Source of the DNA: Hemerocallis citrina
Lineage: Eukaryota > Streptophyta > Magnoliopsida > Asparagales > Asphodelaceae
NCBI GenBank assembly: GCA_017893485.1
Contig: CM030364.1
Location: 252,190,731 to 252,254,730 of the forward strand
Length of the DNA stretch: 64,000 nucleotides
Reading direction: 5' to 3'
The notes under the pieces are model-generated. The model made no database searches. It worked only from the letters and a program-made list of their open reading frames with translations, and was not told the origin of the DNA. The translations under genes and the position numbers were made by a program. The number at the start of each line of letters is the position of its first letter. Positions within the stretch are counted from its first letter, which is position 1. Shown one piece after another: positions 38,600-50,097 of this stretch.

Positions 38600-39182
38600 T
38601 GATGCGGTTTGTTTTTGGAAGGCGTGTGGATGCACTAGGTGTGAGTTCTTACTCGATTTGTATTGGTGGAGGAAGCTCCGGTGCGGACGACCCTCAACCG
38701 GGCGAACGGTACGGAAGTAGGCGGTAGTGAGGTGGAGGCTGGATGCTTGGCTCGGATCAGGAGGCTCGGATCCGAGGTCTTGTGTACCTGCAGACGGTCT
38801 AGGAACACCGGGGTTGGTCCCGGTGGCAGATCCTTCGACGACTAGTCAGCTACTGAGAGAGAGTAACAGTAACTAGGGTTTTGAGTAGGAAAAGTTGATT
38901 ACCTGAGTAAGGGGGAGAGGGTCTGGTATTTATAGGAGAGGTCAACCGGGTTTGGACCCGTTTGGGGCCGGGTCTGGACCCGGTTGCCTGTGGGCCTGAA
39001 GCGGTGGAATCCCAAGTGGTATAGGGCTGACGTGGCAGAGCCCCGGGCGGTTTTCAGGCTGACGTGGCAGAGGTCCGGGCGATTTTCTGATGCTGACGTG
39101 GCAGATCTGGATGATCCGGTTATGTATGCTTTTTGAGGGGATCCTGTGGCCCAGGAGGGGCCACGTCATCCGACCCATATCA
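38600..39182 (-). repeat. 5' LTR of element B with promoter
   Basis: On minus the TATA box CTATAAATACC (complement of about 38927-38938) marks the likely gag-pol promoter. Upstream in U3 are three copies of TGCCACGTCAGC plus GATGACGTGGCC at the outer end: four ACGT-core bZIP-type sites within about 150 bp. The LTR is 46 bp longer than its partner, mainly through a duplicated ~30-bp site-containing unit. Confidence 0.88.
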
Positions 39183-39187
39183 AAGAG

Positions 39188-39784
39188 CAAATACATATAT
39201 CAAGCATGACATTCACTGTACTGTTCGATTAAGTAGTGATGATGGTTTATCTAGTGAATACCCATCGCTTTATCCAATTGCATGAGTTTTGTACATGTAG
39301 AGGTTATTTTGATATATATATATACTAGTGGTTTACACATGTAATGCACGTCTTAATAAATATATTTTTTTAAAAGTAAAAATTCAGACGTAATCTGATT
39401 TTGCTCTAAAATCTCATTTACAATAGTTATGCACGTCCGTTGTATGGATTGGTAGATAGACAAATTACACTAAGATCTTTCCCATTATAGTGGTAGAGAT
39501 GTATCAAAATTGCCACGGACTTCATTTTGTATTTAATTCAATTTCAATCAAGCTAGGAGACAAAGATTGTTTTTTAATGTGTTAATTAAGAACCTTTAAT
39601 AATGTCTGTAGTGCTTTTCGCATATTCCTAATTTCTGTTTCCTGCTTTGACTCCTTTGCCAAAGTTTCTTCTAAGTAAATAATTTATCTTGACAAATATT
39701 TGTCATCGGACGGTACTCATGATAATAGTAGATTGATATAGTATATTTATATGGAGCTGTTAACTTGGACAAATGTACAAGTAT
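39188..39784. other. AT-rich intergenic sequence between elements B and C
   Basis: No gene seen. A short stretch near 39330-39390 (GTAATGCACGTC then AGACGTAAT) resembles 45500-45560. Confidence 0.5.
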
Positions 39785-39789
39785 GTATA

Positions 39790-40219
39790 TGATGGACATC
39801 TTCCACCGTAGTAGCCATTGTTGGAGCTTTAGGCTCTTTCTTGATCATATCTGTAAGAGAATATAGGAAGGAAATGGAGATTGGAGAAGACAAGAACAAG
39901 AATCAAGAAGGTAGAGAGGATTTCATATCAGTTCACACACAGACTCAACTGAGTCTGCTCTTTATTTATACAAGCCGTTTCATTCGGTTACAAAGTGGGA
40001 CCCACTCCATCTAACAGTCTCTACAACACTTTTACAACTAAACCCTTGTACATATATCTATTACAACACACACTGATACCACAGATACAATCCTTCGCCG
40101 TTGATACACCTTCCCAGTCGACCGATACATCTTCCCAGTCTACTGACAACTCCTAATCATCCAGTCGACTGATACATATTCCAGTCGACTGATGCGTCTA
40201 CCCAATTCGATGTGTATCA
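39790..40219 (-). repeat. 3' LTR of element C
   Basis: TGATGG...TATCA, collinear with 44843-45272. It contains the GTCGAC-centred motifs near 40115, 40162 and 40182. Confidence 0.95.
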
Positions 40220-40235
40220 ATTCCTCCCCCCAATC
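40220..40235 (-). other. Polypurine tract of element C
   Basis: On minus, GATTGGGGGGAGGAA sits immediately before the 3' LTR and directly after the pol stop codon. Confidence 0.85.
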
Positions 40236-40236
40236 T

Positions 40237-43200
40237 TTAAGATCTTGCCTCAAGATCGAATGCAGGAAAGCGCCGAACAAGATCCCAATACGACTCCCAA
40301 GTTGCTTCTTCTATTGGCTGGTGCTTCCATTTAATAAGGACCTCAGAGATTAATTTTTTCCCTTTCACAACTGATCTCCTATCTATTATTTCCTCAGGCT
40401 CTAATAATGCCTTCGAAACAATAGCAGGTATACTGTTCTGAATTTGAACTGCTGCACCGACATGTTTCTTCAGTTGAGATATGTGAAAAACTGGGTGGAT
40501 TTTGGCATCACTGGGCAGGTCCAATTTGTATGCAACTTTACCAACTCTTGCAATTACTGCATATGGGCCATAGTATAATGGAGATAGCTTCTGAATAGCT
40601 CTTGTAGCAACACTGGATTGACGATACGGTCGAAGCTTCAGATAAACTAAATCACCAATTTCAAACTCTTGCTCAACTCTCTTCTTATCTGCTAGCCTCT
40701 TCATTCTTTCTTGAGCCATAATCAAATGGTCTTTAAGTAGCTGCAATTGAACATCCCTGGACAACAAAGCTTCTTCCACCTGCAGACTCTTTGCAGTATG
40801 AGGAATATAAGCAACCAAAGTGGGAGGTTTCTTTCCATACAATGCCTGATAAGGTGTTGTTTTAGTTGAACCATGCCAATTGGTATTGTACCAATATTCC
40901 GCCCATGGTAACCACTTACTCCATTCCTTTGGTTTCATGTTACAAAAACATCTTAGATAAGTTTCTAAACACCTATTCACTACCTCCGTTTGGCCATCGG
41001 ACTGAGGATGATAAGCGGTTGAAAACTTTAACTTTGTACCCTGCATCTTAAGTGCCTCCTTCATCAAACTACTAGTAAAAATAGATCCCCTGTCACATAC
41101 AATGGAAATAGGCATTCCATACAGCTTGAAAACTCCCTCTGTTAATATTTGCAACACATCTTTCGCAGCAAATGGATGCCGAATAGGAAAGAAATGGGCA
41201 TATTTTGTCAAACTATCCACTACCACCAAAATCACTGAGTAACTTGCACTGATTGGCAACCCTTCTATGAAATCCATAGTCGCATGTTCCCATACATTTT
41301 CAGGTATAGGTAAAGGTTGAAGTAATCCAGCTGGTGCATTACATATGTACTTATTTGCTTGGCATATTGTACACTCTTTAACATAAATTTGAACATCCTT
41401 CTTCATGCCCTTCCACCAAAAAGCTCTTCTTAACCTCTGCAATGTTCTATCATAGCCAGAATGGCCCCCAATAGGAGAGTCATGATGTTCTTGGATCAAC
41501 AACTGACGAAAAGAAGATGTGGGACTGATCACTACCTTCCCAGATTTATACCATACCCCTTTGTCATAGATAAATTTACTCCCATGCTTGTTACTATGTT
41601 TGAGTGCCAATTCTTTGAAGTAGTTGTCTGTAGATGTCATGTGAATAACCTCCTTCCACCAATCAGTTACTAACATGGAAAGTTATTGTAGGAAACAATC
41701 CATATCTCTTCTAGACAACCTATCAGCTGGTATATTATCTTTCCCCTTTTTGTATTCAACTACAAAGTTAAACCCATATAGTTTAACCAACCAAGAGTGT
41801 TGAGCGTCAGTTGACAGCCTCTGATCCAATAGGTATTTGAGAGGTTGATGGTCTGTTCTTATTACAAACTCCCTTCCAAACAAAAACTGCTTCCATTTCT
41901 TCACCGCACGCAAAATTGCCAACATCTCCTTTTCATAAGCAGAAAAGTTTAAACTCCTTCCTTTCAAAGCTTGGCTGATAAATGCAATCGGGTGTTTCCT
42001 CTGCAAAAGAACTGCAGCCACTCCTTCTTTACAAGCATCGCATTCTACTATAAATGTTTCATTAAAATCTGGCAATTGAAGAACTGGGGCAGACATTAAT
42101 GCTTGTTTGAGTTTCTCAAATGCCATTGATGCTTCCTCAGACCATTTGAACCCATCTTTTTTGGTTAACTCAGTCAATGGAGAAGCTATACTACCATAAT
42201 TACGTATAAACTTCCTATAGTAACCAGTGAGTCCCAAAAAACCTCTCAAAGACTTCACATTATTTGGCAATGGCCAATCTCTTATTGCAGTTATTTTACT
42301 TTCATCCACGGAGATCCCTTCTCCTGATACTATATGGCCCAAGTATTCCACCTACAACTGCCCAAATTCACACTTAGATTTTTTAACAAAAAGTGTGTTG
42401 TCTTGGAGAATTTGTAACACTTCCCTTAGATGTCTTAAGTGATCAGACCAAGATGCACTAAAGACTAATATATCATCAAAGAATACCAACACAAACTTCC
42501 TTAGATGTGGGCGAAATATATCATTCATAAGACTTTGAAAGGTGGATGGGGCATTGCTCAAACCAAATGGCATTACTAAAAATTCGTAATGCCCACTGTG
42601 TGTTCTAAAAGCAGTCTTATGTATATCATTATTGTGCATATGGATTTGGTGGTAGCCTGACCTTAGATCAAGCTTTGTAAAAAACTTAGACCCATGTAAC
42701 TCATCTAGCAAATCATCAATTATAGGAATAGGGTACTTATCTTTGATTGTTTGCTGATTTAAAGTTCTATAATCCACACACATCCGCCACGATCCATCAT
42801 GTTTCTTAACCAAAACAACTGGAGAAGAATATGAACTTGTGCTTGGACATATTACTCCTTGTTGAAACATGTCGGTTATCAGCTCTTCAATGGCATTTTT
42901 TTGTTCAAAAGAATGTCGATATGGCCTGATACACACTGGTTTTGAGCCTTGAACCAATGGGATTTGATGATCAGTTGTTCTTCTTGGAGGTAACCCCTTA
43001 GGTTCATCAAACACATTTTGGAACTCATTTAGCAACTCAACCATTTCCCTTGGTAAATCAGCCTTTACTTTCTGTTCTGTAGCTGAGTTTATCAAGTACA
43101 AAATGAATCCTCTATGAGTTAACAAAGCCAACTTATTGACTTCTTTTTCACTCATGATTTGATTGGAGCTAGGTCTTAAACCTGCCAATTTCCATTCTCT

Positions 43201-44901
43201 TCCCCTATGAAAAAACTTTAATTGTTTATCTACCATATCAACAGTCACCTCCTTCACTTGTTTCATCCATTTTGCACCTAATACAACATCATGACCTCCA
43301 ATGGGAAAAACCAAAAAATCATCAGCAAACTTATATCCTTGGCAATCAATCTCTACCCCAGTGCAAAGCCCACTGCCTTCAACTTCATTGCCACCAGCCA
43401 CACGCACAGTAAACTTTTGTGCAATGGACAGTTGTAATCTTGCATTTTCAACAACATATGGATCAATATAGTTGTGAGTAGCTCCGCTATCTAACAAGAT
43501 GTGTACCACCTGTCCATTGAGCTCAGCTTTAAAAATCAAGCACTCAGAATTTGTGCCTATGTTCAAGGCAACAAAATTATCTTGGCTGCAGTCCACTTGG
43601 GAAGGTTCATCCATGGCAACTAGCTGATTCAAAACATCCTCTTCTTGAATGCTAAATAAATCCCAACTTCCCTCAATGCACATATATACTTTCGTTTTAC
43701 AAATATGGCCAGGTGCAAATTTTTCATCGCAATGAAAACACAAGTTCTTTTTCCTTCTTTCCCAAACTTCATTAGGAGTTAATTTCTTCAAGATAGGCCC
43801 CCCAGCTGCTTGACTCTTAGAAGTAGTTTGTTCATTTGTAGGAGAATTAGGGCCTTGTTGAAAAGAATTTTTGAAATAGGGTTTAAAACTACCCCTATTC
43901 ACCCCCTTCAGAGCTTCATTTTTCTTTTCATATTTACTGGCAACTTTGAAAACCTCACTCAAAGACTGTGGTTCTGCCATTAGTACATCATGTTGGATGT
44001 CAATTTTGAGGCCACTAATGAATTGTTGAACCAAATAGGGTTCACTCACTCCCTCAACTAAACAATTAATTTTTTCAAACTTCCTTTGATAATCCAGCAC
44101 TGAAGTAGTTTGTTCTAATCGACAGAGTGTACGGGCAGCATTTTCATACATTCCTAACCTAAATCGATTACAAATCCCATCCCTAAATTACTTCCAAGTA
44201 ACCAGACCATCATTAACTTTCAAAAACCACCTACACCACTGTATTGCTTCTTCTTTCAAGAAAAAATAAGCCACCCTAACTTTCTCATCGCCTGCAATCT
44301 GATAAACTTCAAAATAATGTTCAACTTGGAACAACCAGTTGAGTACATCCCCCGTACCAGAAAATGGGATCACATCAAGCTTAGGAGGTTTCGGAAAAAA
44401 TTTCTTCATCATGAATTGTTCCAAATTTTTTCCCTCCATTCTGTTACCTTCCAGTTTTGAACCAAGATTCACATCCATAGAAAAGTGATCAAGATCATTG
44501 TTACCTGATGTATGAGGAGAAAAATTTGGTGACAAATTTAGCCCAACTGAGCCAAGTCTTCCCTTCTCTTCTCTGTTTGTTGCAGCTAAAGATTTCATTT
44601 GCTCCGTCATTTGTTGCATTTGAGTGAACATCAATGAAGATTGCATCGACATCTCCTTTGATAGCTTCTTCATTTGTTTCTCAACCCCACTCAACCTCAA
44701 CTCCAAGAATCGATGGTGTTGCTGCCAATCCAATTCTGGACCTCCCCCTAACACCCCTCTATGATCTGGAGGTACGGGTTCTTGACGGATTTGATCTTCA
44801 TCGATTGAATTCCCAAAGGGATCAAAAGGCTCTGATACCAATTGATGGACATCTTCCACCGTAGTAGCCATTGTTGGAGCTTTAGGCCCTTTCTTGGCCA
44901 T
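40237..44901 (-). pseudogene. Element C gag-pol polyprotein with three in-frame stops
   Basis: Order on minus: gag (WLFQVEHYFEVYQI), a chromovirus-type knuckle [14 protein letters not shown], protease ([14 protein letters not shown]), RT ([20 protein letters not shown] and FFDDILVFS), RNase H (VECDACKEGVAAVLLQ, RTDHQPLKYLLDQ), integrase (HDSPIGGHSGYDRTLQRL, ECTICQANK, VDSLTKYAHFFP, VCDRGSIFTSS, DGQTEVVNRC) and a chromodomain (EEIIDRRSVVKGKK to EEATWESYWDL). Stops: TAA 44188-44190, TAG 42352-42354, TAA 41683-41685, with the same frame throughout. The likely ATG (44899-44901) is 59 bp inside the LTR, so the first ~20 residues come from the LTR and the next few from the PBS. Confidence 0.92.
44828..44842 (-). 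other. Primer binding site of element C (initiator Met tRNA)
   Basis: On minus, TTGGTATCAGAGCC abuts the LTR end. It is an exact initiator Met type PBS and is translated in frame as part of gag (LVSEP). Confidence 0.9.
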
Positions 44902-45272
44902 ATCTGTAAGAGAATATAGGAAGGAAATGGAGATTGGAGAAGACAAGAACAAGAATCAAGAAGGTAGAGAGGATTTCATATCAGTTCACACACAGACTCA
45001 ACTGAGTCTGCTCTTTATTTATAGAAGCCGTTTCATTCGGTTACAAAGTGGGACCCACTCCATCTAACAGTCTCTACAACACTTTTACAACTAAACCCCT
45101 GTACATATATCTATTACAACACACACTGATACCACAGATACAATCCTTCGCCGTTGATACACCTTCCCAGTCGACCGATACATCTTCCCAGTCTACTGAC
45201 AACTCCTAATCATCCAGTCGACTGATACATATTCCAGTCGACTGATGCGTCTACCAAATTCGATGTGTATCA
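44843..45272 (-). repeat. 5' LTR of element C with promoter
   Basis: On minus, U3 starts with four copies of a TATCAGTCGACTGG-like motif (one degenerate as AGTAGACTGG), followed by the TATA box TTCTATAAATAAAG (complement of about 45012-45026). The gag ATG lies about 110 bp further on, in R/U5. Confidence 0.92.
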
Positions 45273-45277
45273 GTATA

Positions 45278-45976
45278 AGGTATCTAGCGTAGTCCAATTG
45301 CCTTCATTTCGAATTAGCCAAGGCAATATCTTCCTTGTGTTTGTTGTTTGAAAGTCTTGATTTCAGAAAGCTTCGAGGACTCTTTTGATGTTTGTTCCAA
45401 TTCGATAAGGACGTTTGATGGAAATGTGAATTAATCCTTTGGCGAATCCCATACAGTAAATCTATGGGTTAGGAATGCATTTCATCATAGTAATTTGCAT
45501 AGTAATTTGCACGTACAATGCACTTTCTAATTAATTTATTTTTTAAATATAGTAAATAATAAGACGTAATATGGTTTCCAACCTGAGACCCTTCTTTACT
45601 CATCACATACTCTTTACAAATTATCCCTAGTGACACAAACTTTTATTTTATATAAATGACACTTTTGTAAATAATTATGTCGTAAATAAAATTTAATTTT
45701 GAGGGTATTATGGTAACTAACAACAGTTGAGTAAATGAATGGTCAATATAACTTTCACTTAAAAGTGAATGGTGGAGATTACATGGCTGAATGTTTACAA
45801 ATTACAGGTTGTATATAAATGACAACCCCGATTCTCCTATTATAATATTAAAGATTAGAGATATATCGTCCGTAACTCAGATTAATCAATGCGTACCAAA
45901 CTGGCTACGATATTCGAGCCTTCAACCAAATTAAGCATCTACTCTGAATCATAATTCAAATATCCGAAATGCTCAC
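45278..45976. other. AT-rich intergenic sequence between elements C and D
   Basis: No gene or recognisable element seen. Confidence 0.5.
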
Positions 45977-47074
45977 TGATGCTGCTTGTTTTTGGGTGTG
46001 GGGGAAACATGTGTGAGTTCTTGTAATTTGTGAAGCGGAAGATGCGGTACTGGCGTTGATCCAATCCTCGGCTGTAAGACCGGCTCGGGAGTAGCAGAAT
46101 CTCATTGACTCCTGAAGATTGAAGATTATTGCAGTGACAACTTATAGAAAATTTAGGGCGATGAGATCCTAGGTTTAGATTAAGTTGAAGTGGACGACGG
46201 TAGTTCAATGTTCTTTTTTTTACCCTTGTAAATTGTTAAAGACTTCAAGACTTTACAAAAATAATATATATTTTTTATAAAAAATCTTGTACATTAAAAT
46301 TTTGTACAATATCATATATTTTTTAAATCTATTTTATATGTTAAGAGAAATGGATGGAAAAAAATAAACAAGTAAAAAAAATTAAAAATTGGCTCGGTTC
46401 GGCCTTGCCCGAGTCCGCCTGGAACCGGGATGCCCTAACTTGGGGTCTGGTCCGGGCTGGGGTTTCCCATTGCCATAATCAGCCTGATCCCAAAGACAGC
46501 TGGAATCGGTCTGGCCCATTACAAGGTCGGATTGCGGCCCAGCCCGATCCGATTGCCACCCCTAGCTATAGTTTTGAGTTGGGAGGTTGGGTGGAACTTA
46601 TGTTGGTGGAATCTTAGCTAATCTAGGGTTTGTGACTTGAGGTATTGTTGAACTACTGGTGGTGGTGGTGATTATGTGGATGCATGTTCGAGGCCAGATG
46701 CTCGGCTCGGATCTCGTAGCTCGGCTCGGATCTTCGTAGCTCGGCTCGGACTTTTGTACCTGCACACTACCTAGAAACATCGGGAGAAGTCCAGGCGACA
46801 GGCCCTCCGACGATCTAGTTAGTTACTGAGAAAGCAACAGTAGCTAGGGTTCAGGTGGGGAATGATTTATTACCCTTGAAAGTGGAGAGGGGGTCTGGTA
46901 TTTATAGGTAGGGAAAAGTGGGTCTAGGACCGTAATGGGCCAGGTCGGACTCGCTTGCCGGTGGGCCTGAGATGGCAGAAGCCCGTTGGACTTATTTGAC
47001 TTGATGATCATGGAGGAGCGAAATCTAAAGGGATCTGATGGCCCTGATGGGGCCATGTCATCTACACCATATTA
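45977..47074 (-). repeat. 3' LTR of element D with an internal insertion
   Basis: The outer end (TGATGCTGCTTGTTTTTGGG) and inner part (from about 46665, with GGTATTTATAGG as the TATA complement at about 46894) match the element B LTR. Between about 46070 and 46660 is sequence absent from B. The inner end reads CATATTA instead of CATATCA, next to the polypurine tract at 47075-47095. Confidence 0.75.
46070..46660. other. Insertion within the element D LTR, possibly a hAT-like fragment
   Basis: The segment ending near 46565 reads GATTGCCACCCCTA, the complement of the TAGGGGTGGCAATC end often seen on non-autonomous hAT elements, preceded by GC-rich GGGCCGG/CCCGATCC-like words. The other end was not identified and no TSD was found. 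Confidence 0.35.
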
Positions 47075-47289
47075 GGAGCCCCCCACTCCTGGAGGGCTGT
47101 GTAAGCCAGCCGTGGAGGAGTAGTTGGTCTTTGTAGGAAGAGTGGAGCGGTGTATTTGGCGAGTATGACTTGTAGAGTCTCAGAGAGGTAAGTGGGGTAG
47201 GAAGATGGAAATCTCCTGGAGAGTACAAATGCCGTGCGTCGAGCACCAAGGGTCGGGAGGCGGGCGTCGAGCGTCGAGCCCTAACCTGT

Positions 47290-49840
47290 GACATAGCCAG
47301 GAATTAGCTCATAGTTCATGCCGAGCATCGATGGTCGACCGTCGAGCCCCCTGCTTGTTGAAAGTTAGGGCGTGGCTTAAGGTCAATGCCGAGCATCGAG
47401 CCCATATAGATTGAGAAAGCTAGGGTGTGGCACAAGGTCATTGCCGAGCATCAAGCCCATATAGCTTGAGAAAGCTAGGGTGTGGCACGAGGTCATTGCC
47501 GAGCGTCGAGCCCCCCTGCTTGGTGAAAGCTATGGCGTGGCTCGACGTCAATGCCGAGCGTCGAGCCCATACAGCTTGAGAAAGCTAGGGTGCGGCCCGA
47601 GGTCAATTCCGAGCATCAAGCTCCTGCTTGGTGAAAGCTAGGGCATGGCTCGAGGTCAATGCCGAGCGTCGCACCCCCTGCTTGTGAAAAAGCTAGGGCA
47701 TGGCTCGAGGTCAATTCCGAGTGTCAAGCCCCTACAGTTTGAGAAAGCTAGGGCGTGGCACGAGGTCAATGCCGAGCGTCAAGCCTATACAGCTTGAGAA
47801 AGCTAGGGCGTGGCTCGAGGTCAATGCCGAGCGTCGAGCCCCCTACTTGTGAGAAAGCTAGGGCATGGCTTGAGGTCAATGCCGAGCGTCGAGCCATATA
47901 GCTTGAGAAAGCTAGGGTTTGGCACGAGGTCATTACCGAGTGTCGAGCCCATATAGCTTGAGAAAGCTAGGGCGTGGCACGAGGTCATTGCCGAGCGTCG
48001 AGCCCCCTTCTTGGTAAAAGCTAGGGCGTGGCTCGAGATCAATGCCGAGCATCGAGCCCATACAGCTTGAGAAAGCTAGGGCATAGCCCGAGGTTAATGC
48101 CGAGCGTCGAGCCCCTGCTTGGTGAAAGCTAGGGCGTGGCTCGAGGTCAATGCTGAGCGTCGAGCCCATACAGCTTGAGAAAGCTAGGACGTGGCTCGAG
48201 GTCAATGCCCAGCGTCGAGCCCCCTGCTTGTGAGAAAGCTAAGGCGTGGCTCGAGGTCAATGCCGAGCGTCGAGCCCCTTGCTTGTGAGAAAGCTAAGGT
48301 GTGGCTCGAGGTCAATGCCGTACATTGAGCCCCTATAATTTGAGAAAGCTAGGGAGTGGCTCGAGGTCAATGCCGAGCGTCGAGCCCCCTGCTTGTGAGA
48401 AAGCTAAGGTGTGGCTCGAGTTCATGCCGAGCATCGAGCCCCCTACTTATGAGAAAGCTAAGGCATAGCTTGAGGTCAATGCTGAGCAGCGAGCCTTACA
48501 GTTTGAGAAAGGTAGGGCATGGCTCGAGGTCAATGCCGAGTGTCGAACCCATACAGCTTGAGAAAGCTAGGGCATAGCTCGAGGTCAATGCCGAGCATTG
48601 AGCCCCCTGCTTGATGAAAGCTAGGACGTGGCTCGAGGTCAATGTCGAGTGCCGAGCCCATACAGCTTGAGAAAGCTAGGGCGTGGCTCGAGGTCAATGC
48701 CGAGCGTGAGCGCATACAGCTTGAGAAATCTAGGGCATGGCTCGAGGTCAATGCCGAGCATCGAGCCCTTACAGTTTGTTGGAAAAGCTAGGGTGTGGCT
48801 CGAGGTCAATACCGAGCGTCGAGCCCCTACAACTTGTTTGAAAATTTTGGGTGTGGCTCGAGGTCAATGTCGAGCATCGAGCCCCCTGCTTGTGAAAAAG
48901 CTAGGGCGTGGCTCGAGGTAAATGCCGAGCATCGAGCCCATACAGCTTGAGAAAGTTAGTGCATGGCTTGAGGTCAATGCCGAGTGTCAGGCCCCTACAG
49001 CTTGTTGGTGTAGCTTGAGGTCAATGCTGAGCGTCGAGCTCCTTGCTTGTGAGAAAGCTAGGGCGTGGTTCGAGGTCAATGCCGAGCGTCGAGTCCATAC
49101 AGCTTGAGAAAGCTAGGGCATGGCTTGAGATTATTGTCGAGCGTCGAGCCCCCTGCTTGGTGAAAGCTAGGGCGTGGCTTGAGATCAATGCCGAGCGTCA
49201 AGCCCATATAGCTTGAGAAAGCTAGGGCATGGCTTGAGGTCAATGCCGAGCTTCGAGCCCCCTGCTTGATGAAATCTAGGGTGTGACTCGAGGTCAATGC
49301 TGAGCGCCGAGCCCATACAGCTGGAGAAAGCTAGGACATGGCTTGAGTTCAATGTCGAGCATCGAGCCCATATAACTTGAGAAAGCTTGTGCATGGCTCG
49401 AGGTCAATGCGGAGCATCGACCCCCTACATCTTGGAAAAGCGAGGGTGTGGCTTGAGGTCAAAGCCGAGCATCGAGCCTATACAACTTGTTGGAAAGGTG
49501 TGGGTGTGGCTCAAGGTCAATGCCGAGCGTCGAGTCCCTTGCTTGATGAAAGCTAAGGTGTGGCTCGAGGTCAATACCGAGTGTCGGGCCCCTGCTACTT
49601 GTTGAAAGCTAGGGCGTGGCTAGAGGTCAATGCTGAGCACCGAGCCCGTACAGCTTGAGAAAGCTAGGGCGTGGCTCGAGATCATTGCCGAGCTCGAGCC
49701 CCCTGCTTGGTCAAAGTTAGGGTGTGGCTCGAGGTCAATGCCGAGCATCGAGCCCTCTACTTGGTGAAAGTTAGGGTGTGGCTCAAGGTCAATGCCAAGC
49801 GTCGAGCCCATACTGCTTGTTGGAAAAGCTAGGGTGCTAC
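47290..49840. repeat. 55-bp satellite array of element D, about 46 units
   Basis: The unit contains GGCGTGGCTCGAGGTCAATG, CCGAGCGTCGAGCCC and CAGCTTGAGAAAGCTAGG. CGAGGTCAAT falls at 47651, 47706, 47761 and 47816 (exactly 55 bp). Two alternating subtypes are visible, with ATACAGCTTGAG or CCCTGCTTG. ORFs across it are repeat by-products. Confidence 0.93.
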
Positions 49841-49849
49841 ATGTGATGC

Positions 49850-49968
49850 TGACGCCATTGGGGGGGATTGAGGCGTTGAGATCTTATCAGTCGTTACATC
49901 TTGATGATTAAGTTTGAACTGTCAGGATTCTAATGCAGAATTCGAGGCATCGATGGTTTTTCTATAAA
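49850..49968 (+). promoter_or_regulatory. Candidate promoter of the antisense gene in element D
   Basis: TATAAA at 49963-49968, 135 bp before the ATG at 50098; TGACGCCA at 49850-49857. Spacing and flanking words (AAATCCTCC after the TATA, CTTGATGATTAAG upstream) match element B. Confidence 0.55.
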
Positions 49969-50097
49969 TCCTCCACCCCTCTCTATTTCTTTGCTTTGCT
50001 TTCTTTTTCTAAAAATCGGAGTTTCTCTCTGGCCGCCGGCCATAACTTTTCTTGTTGAACTCCCATTTACGAAATCCAGGTTAGTATTGATTTTGTT

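Larger units (their letters stand above)
20434..39182 (-). mobile_element. Element B: ~18.7 kb Tat-lineage Ty3/gypsy retrotransposon with an antisense gene
   Basis: LTRs (20434-20970 and 38600-39182) both run TGAT...ATCA on the plus strand and are bounded by aagaa (20429-20433) and aagag (39183-39187), a 5-bp TSD with one change. Gag-pol lies on minus (38162 to 33057); integrase has no chromodomain and a second RNase H precedes it, both Tat-lineage traits. The 12 kb between pol and the 3' LTR holds two sets of satellite arrays, a plus-strand multi-exon gene and a nested solo LTR (22439-25986). Gag-pol is disabled by stops and frameshifts. Confidence 0.9.
39790..45272 (-). mobile_element. Element C: young Reina-like chromovirus, 5.48 kb
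   Basis: Two 430-bp LTRs differ at six positions by eye, and the exact TSD GTATA flanks them (39785-39789, 45273-45277). The compact size, short LTRs, initiator Met PBS and C-terminal chromodomain fit the Reina clade. Gag-pol is one continuous frame of about 1555 codons interrupted only by three stop codons, so it is the best preserved element here but not autonomous as read. Confidence 0.93.

Noticed and set aside
20434..39182. LTR pair of a single intact element with working gag-pol
   Set aside because: Multiple stops and frameshifts interrupt gag, protease, RT and integrase.
39330..39390. Possible Helitron end (GTAATGCACGTC words near TACTAGTGG)
   Set aside because: No clear CTRR terminus with hairpin and no partner end; similarity to 45500-45560 is too weak.
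47290..49840. CRISPR-like regular repeats
   Set aside because: Units are contiguous 55-bp satellite monomers without unique spacers, inside a plant retrotransposon.
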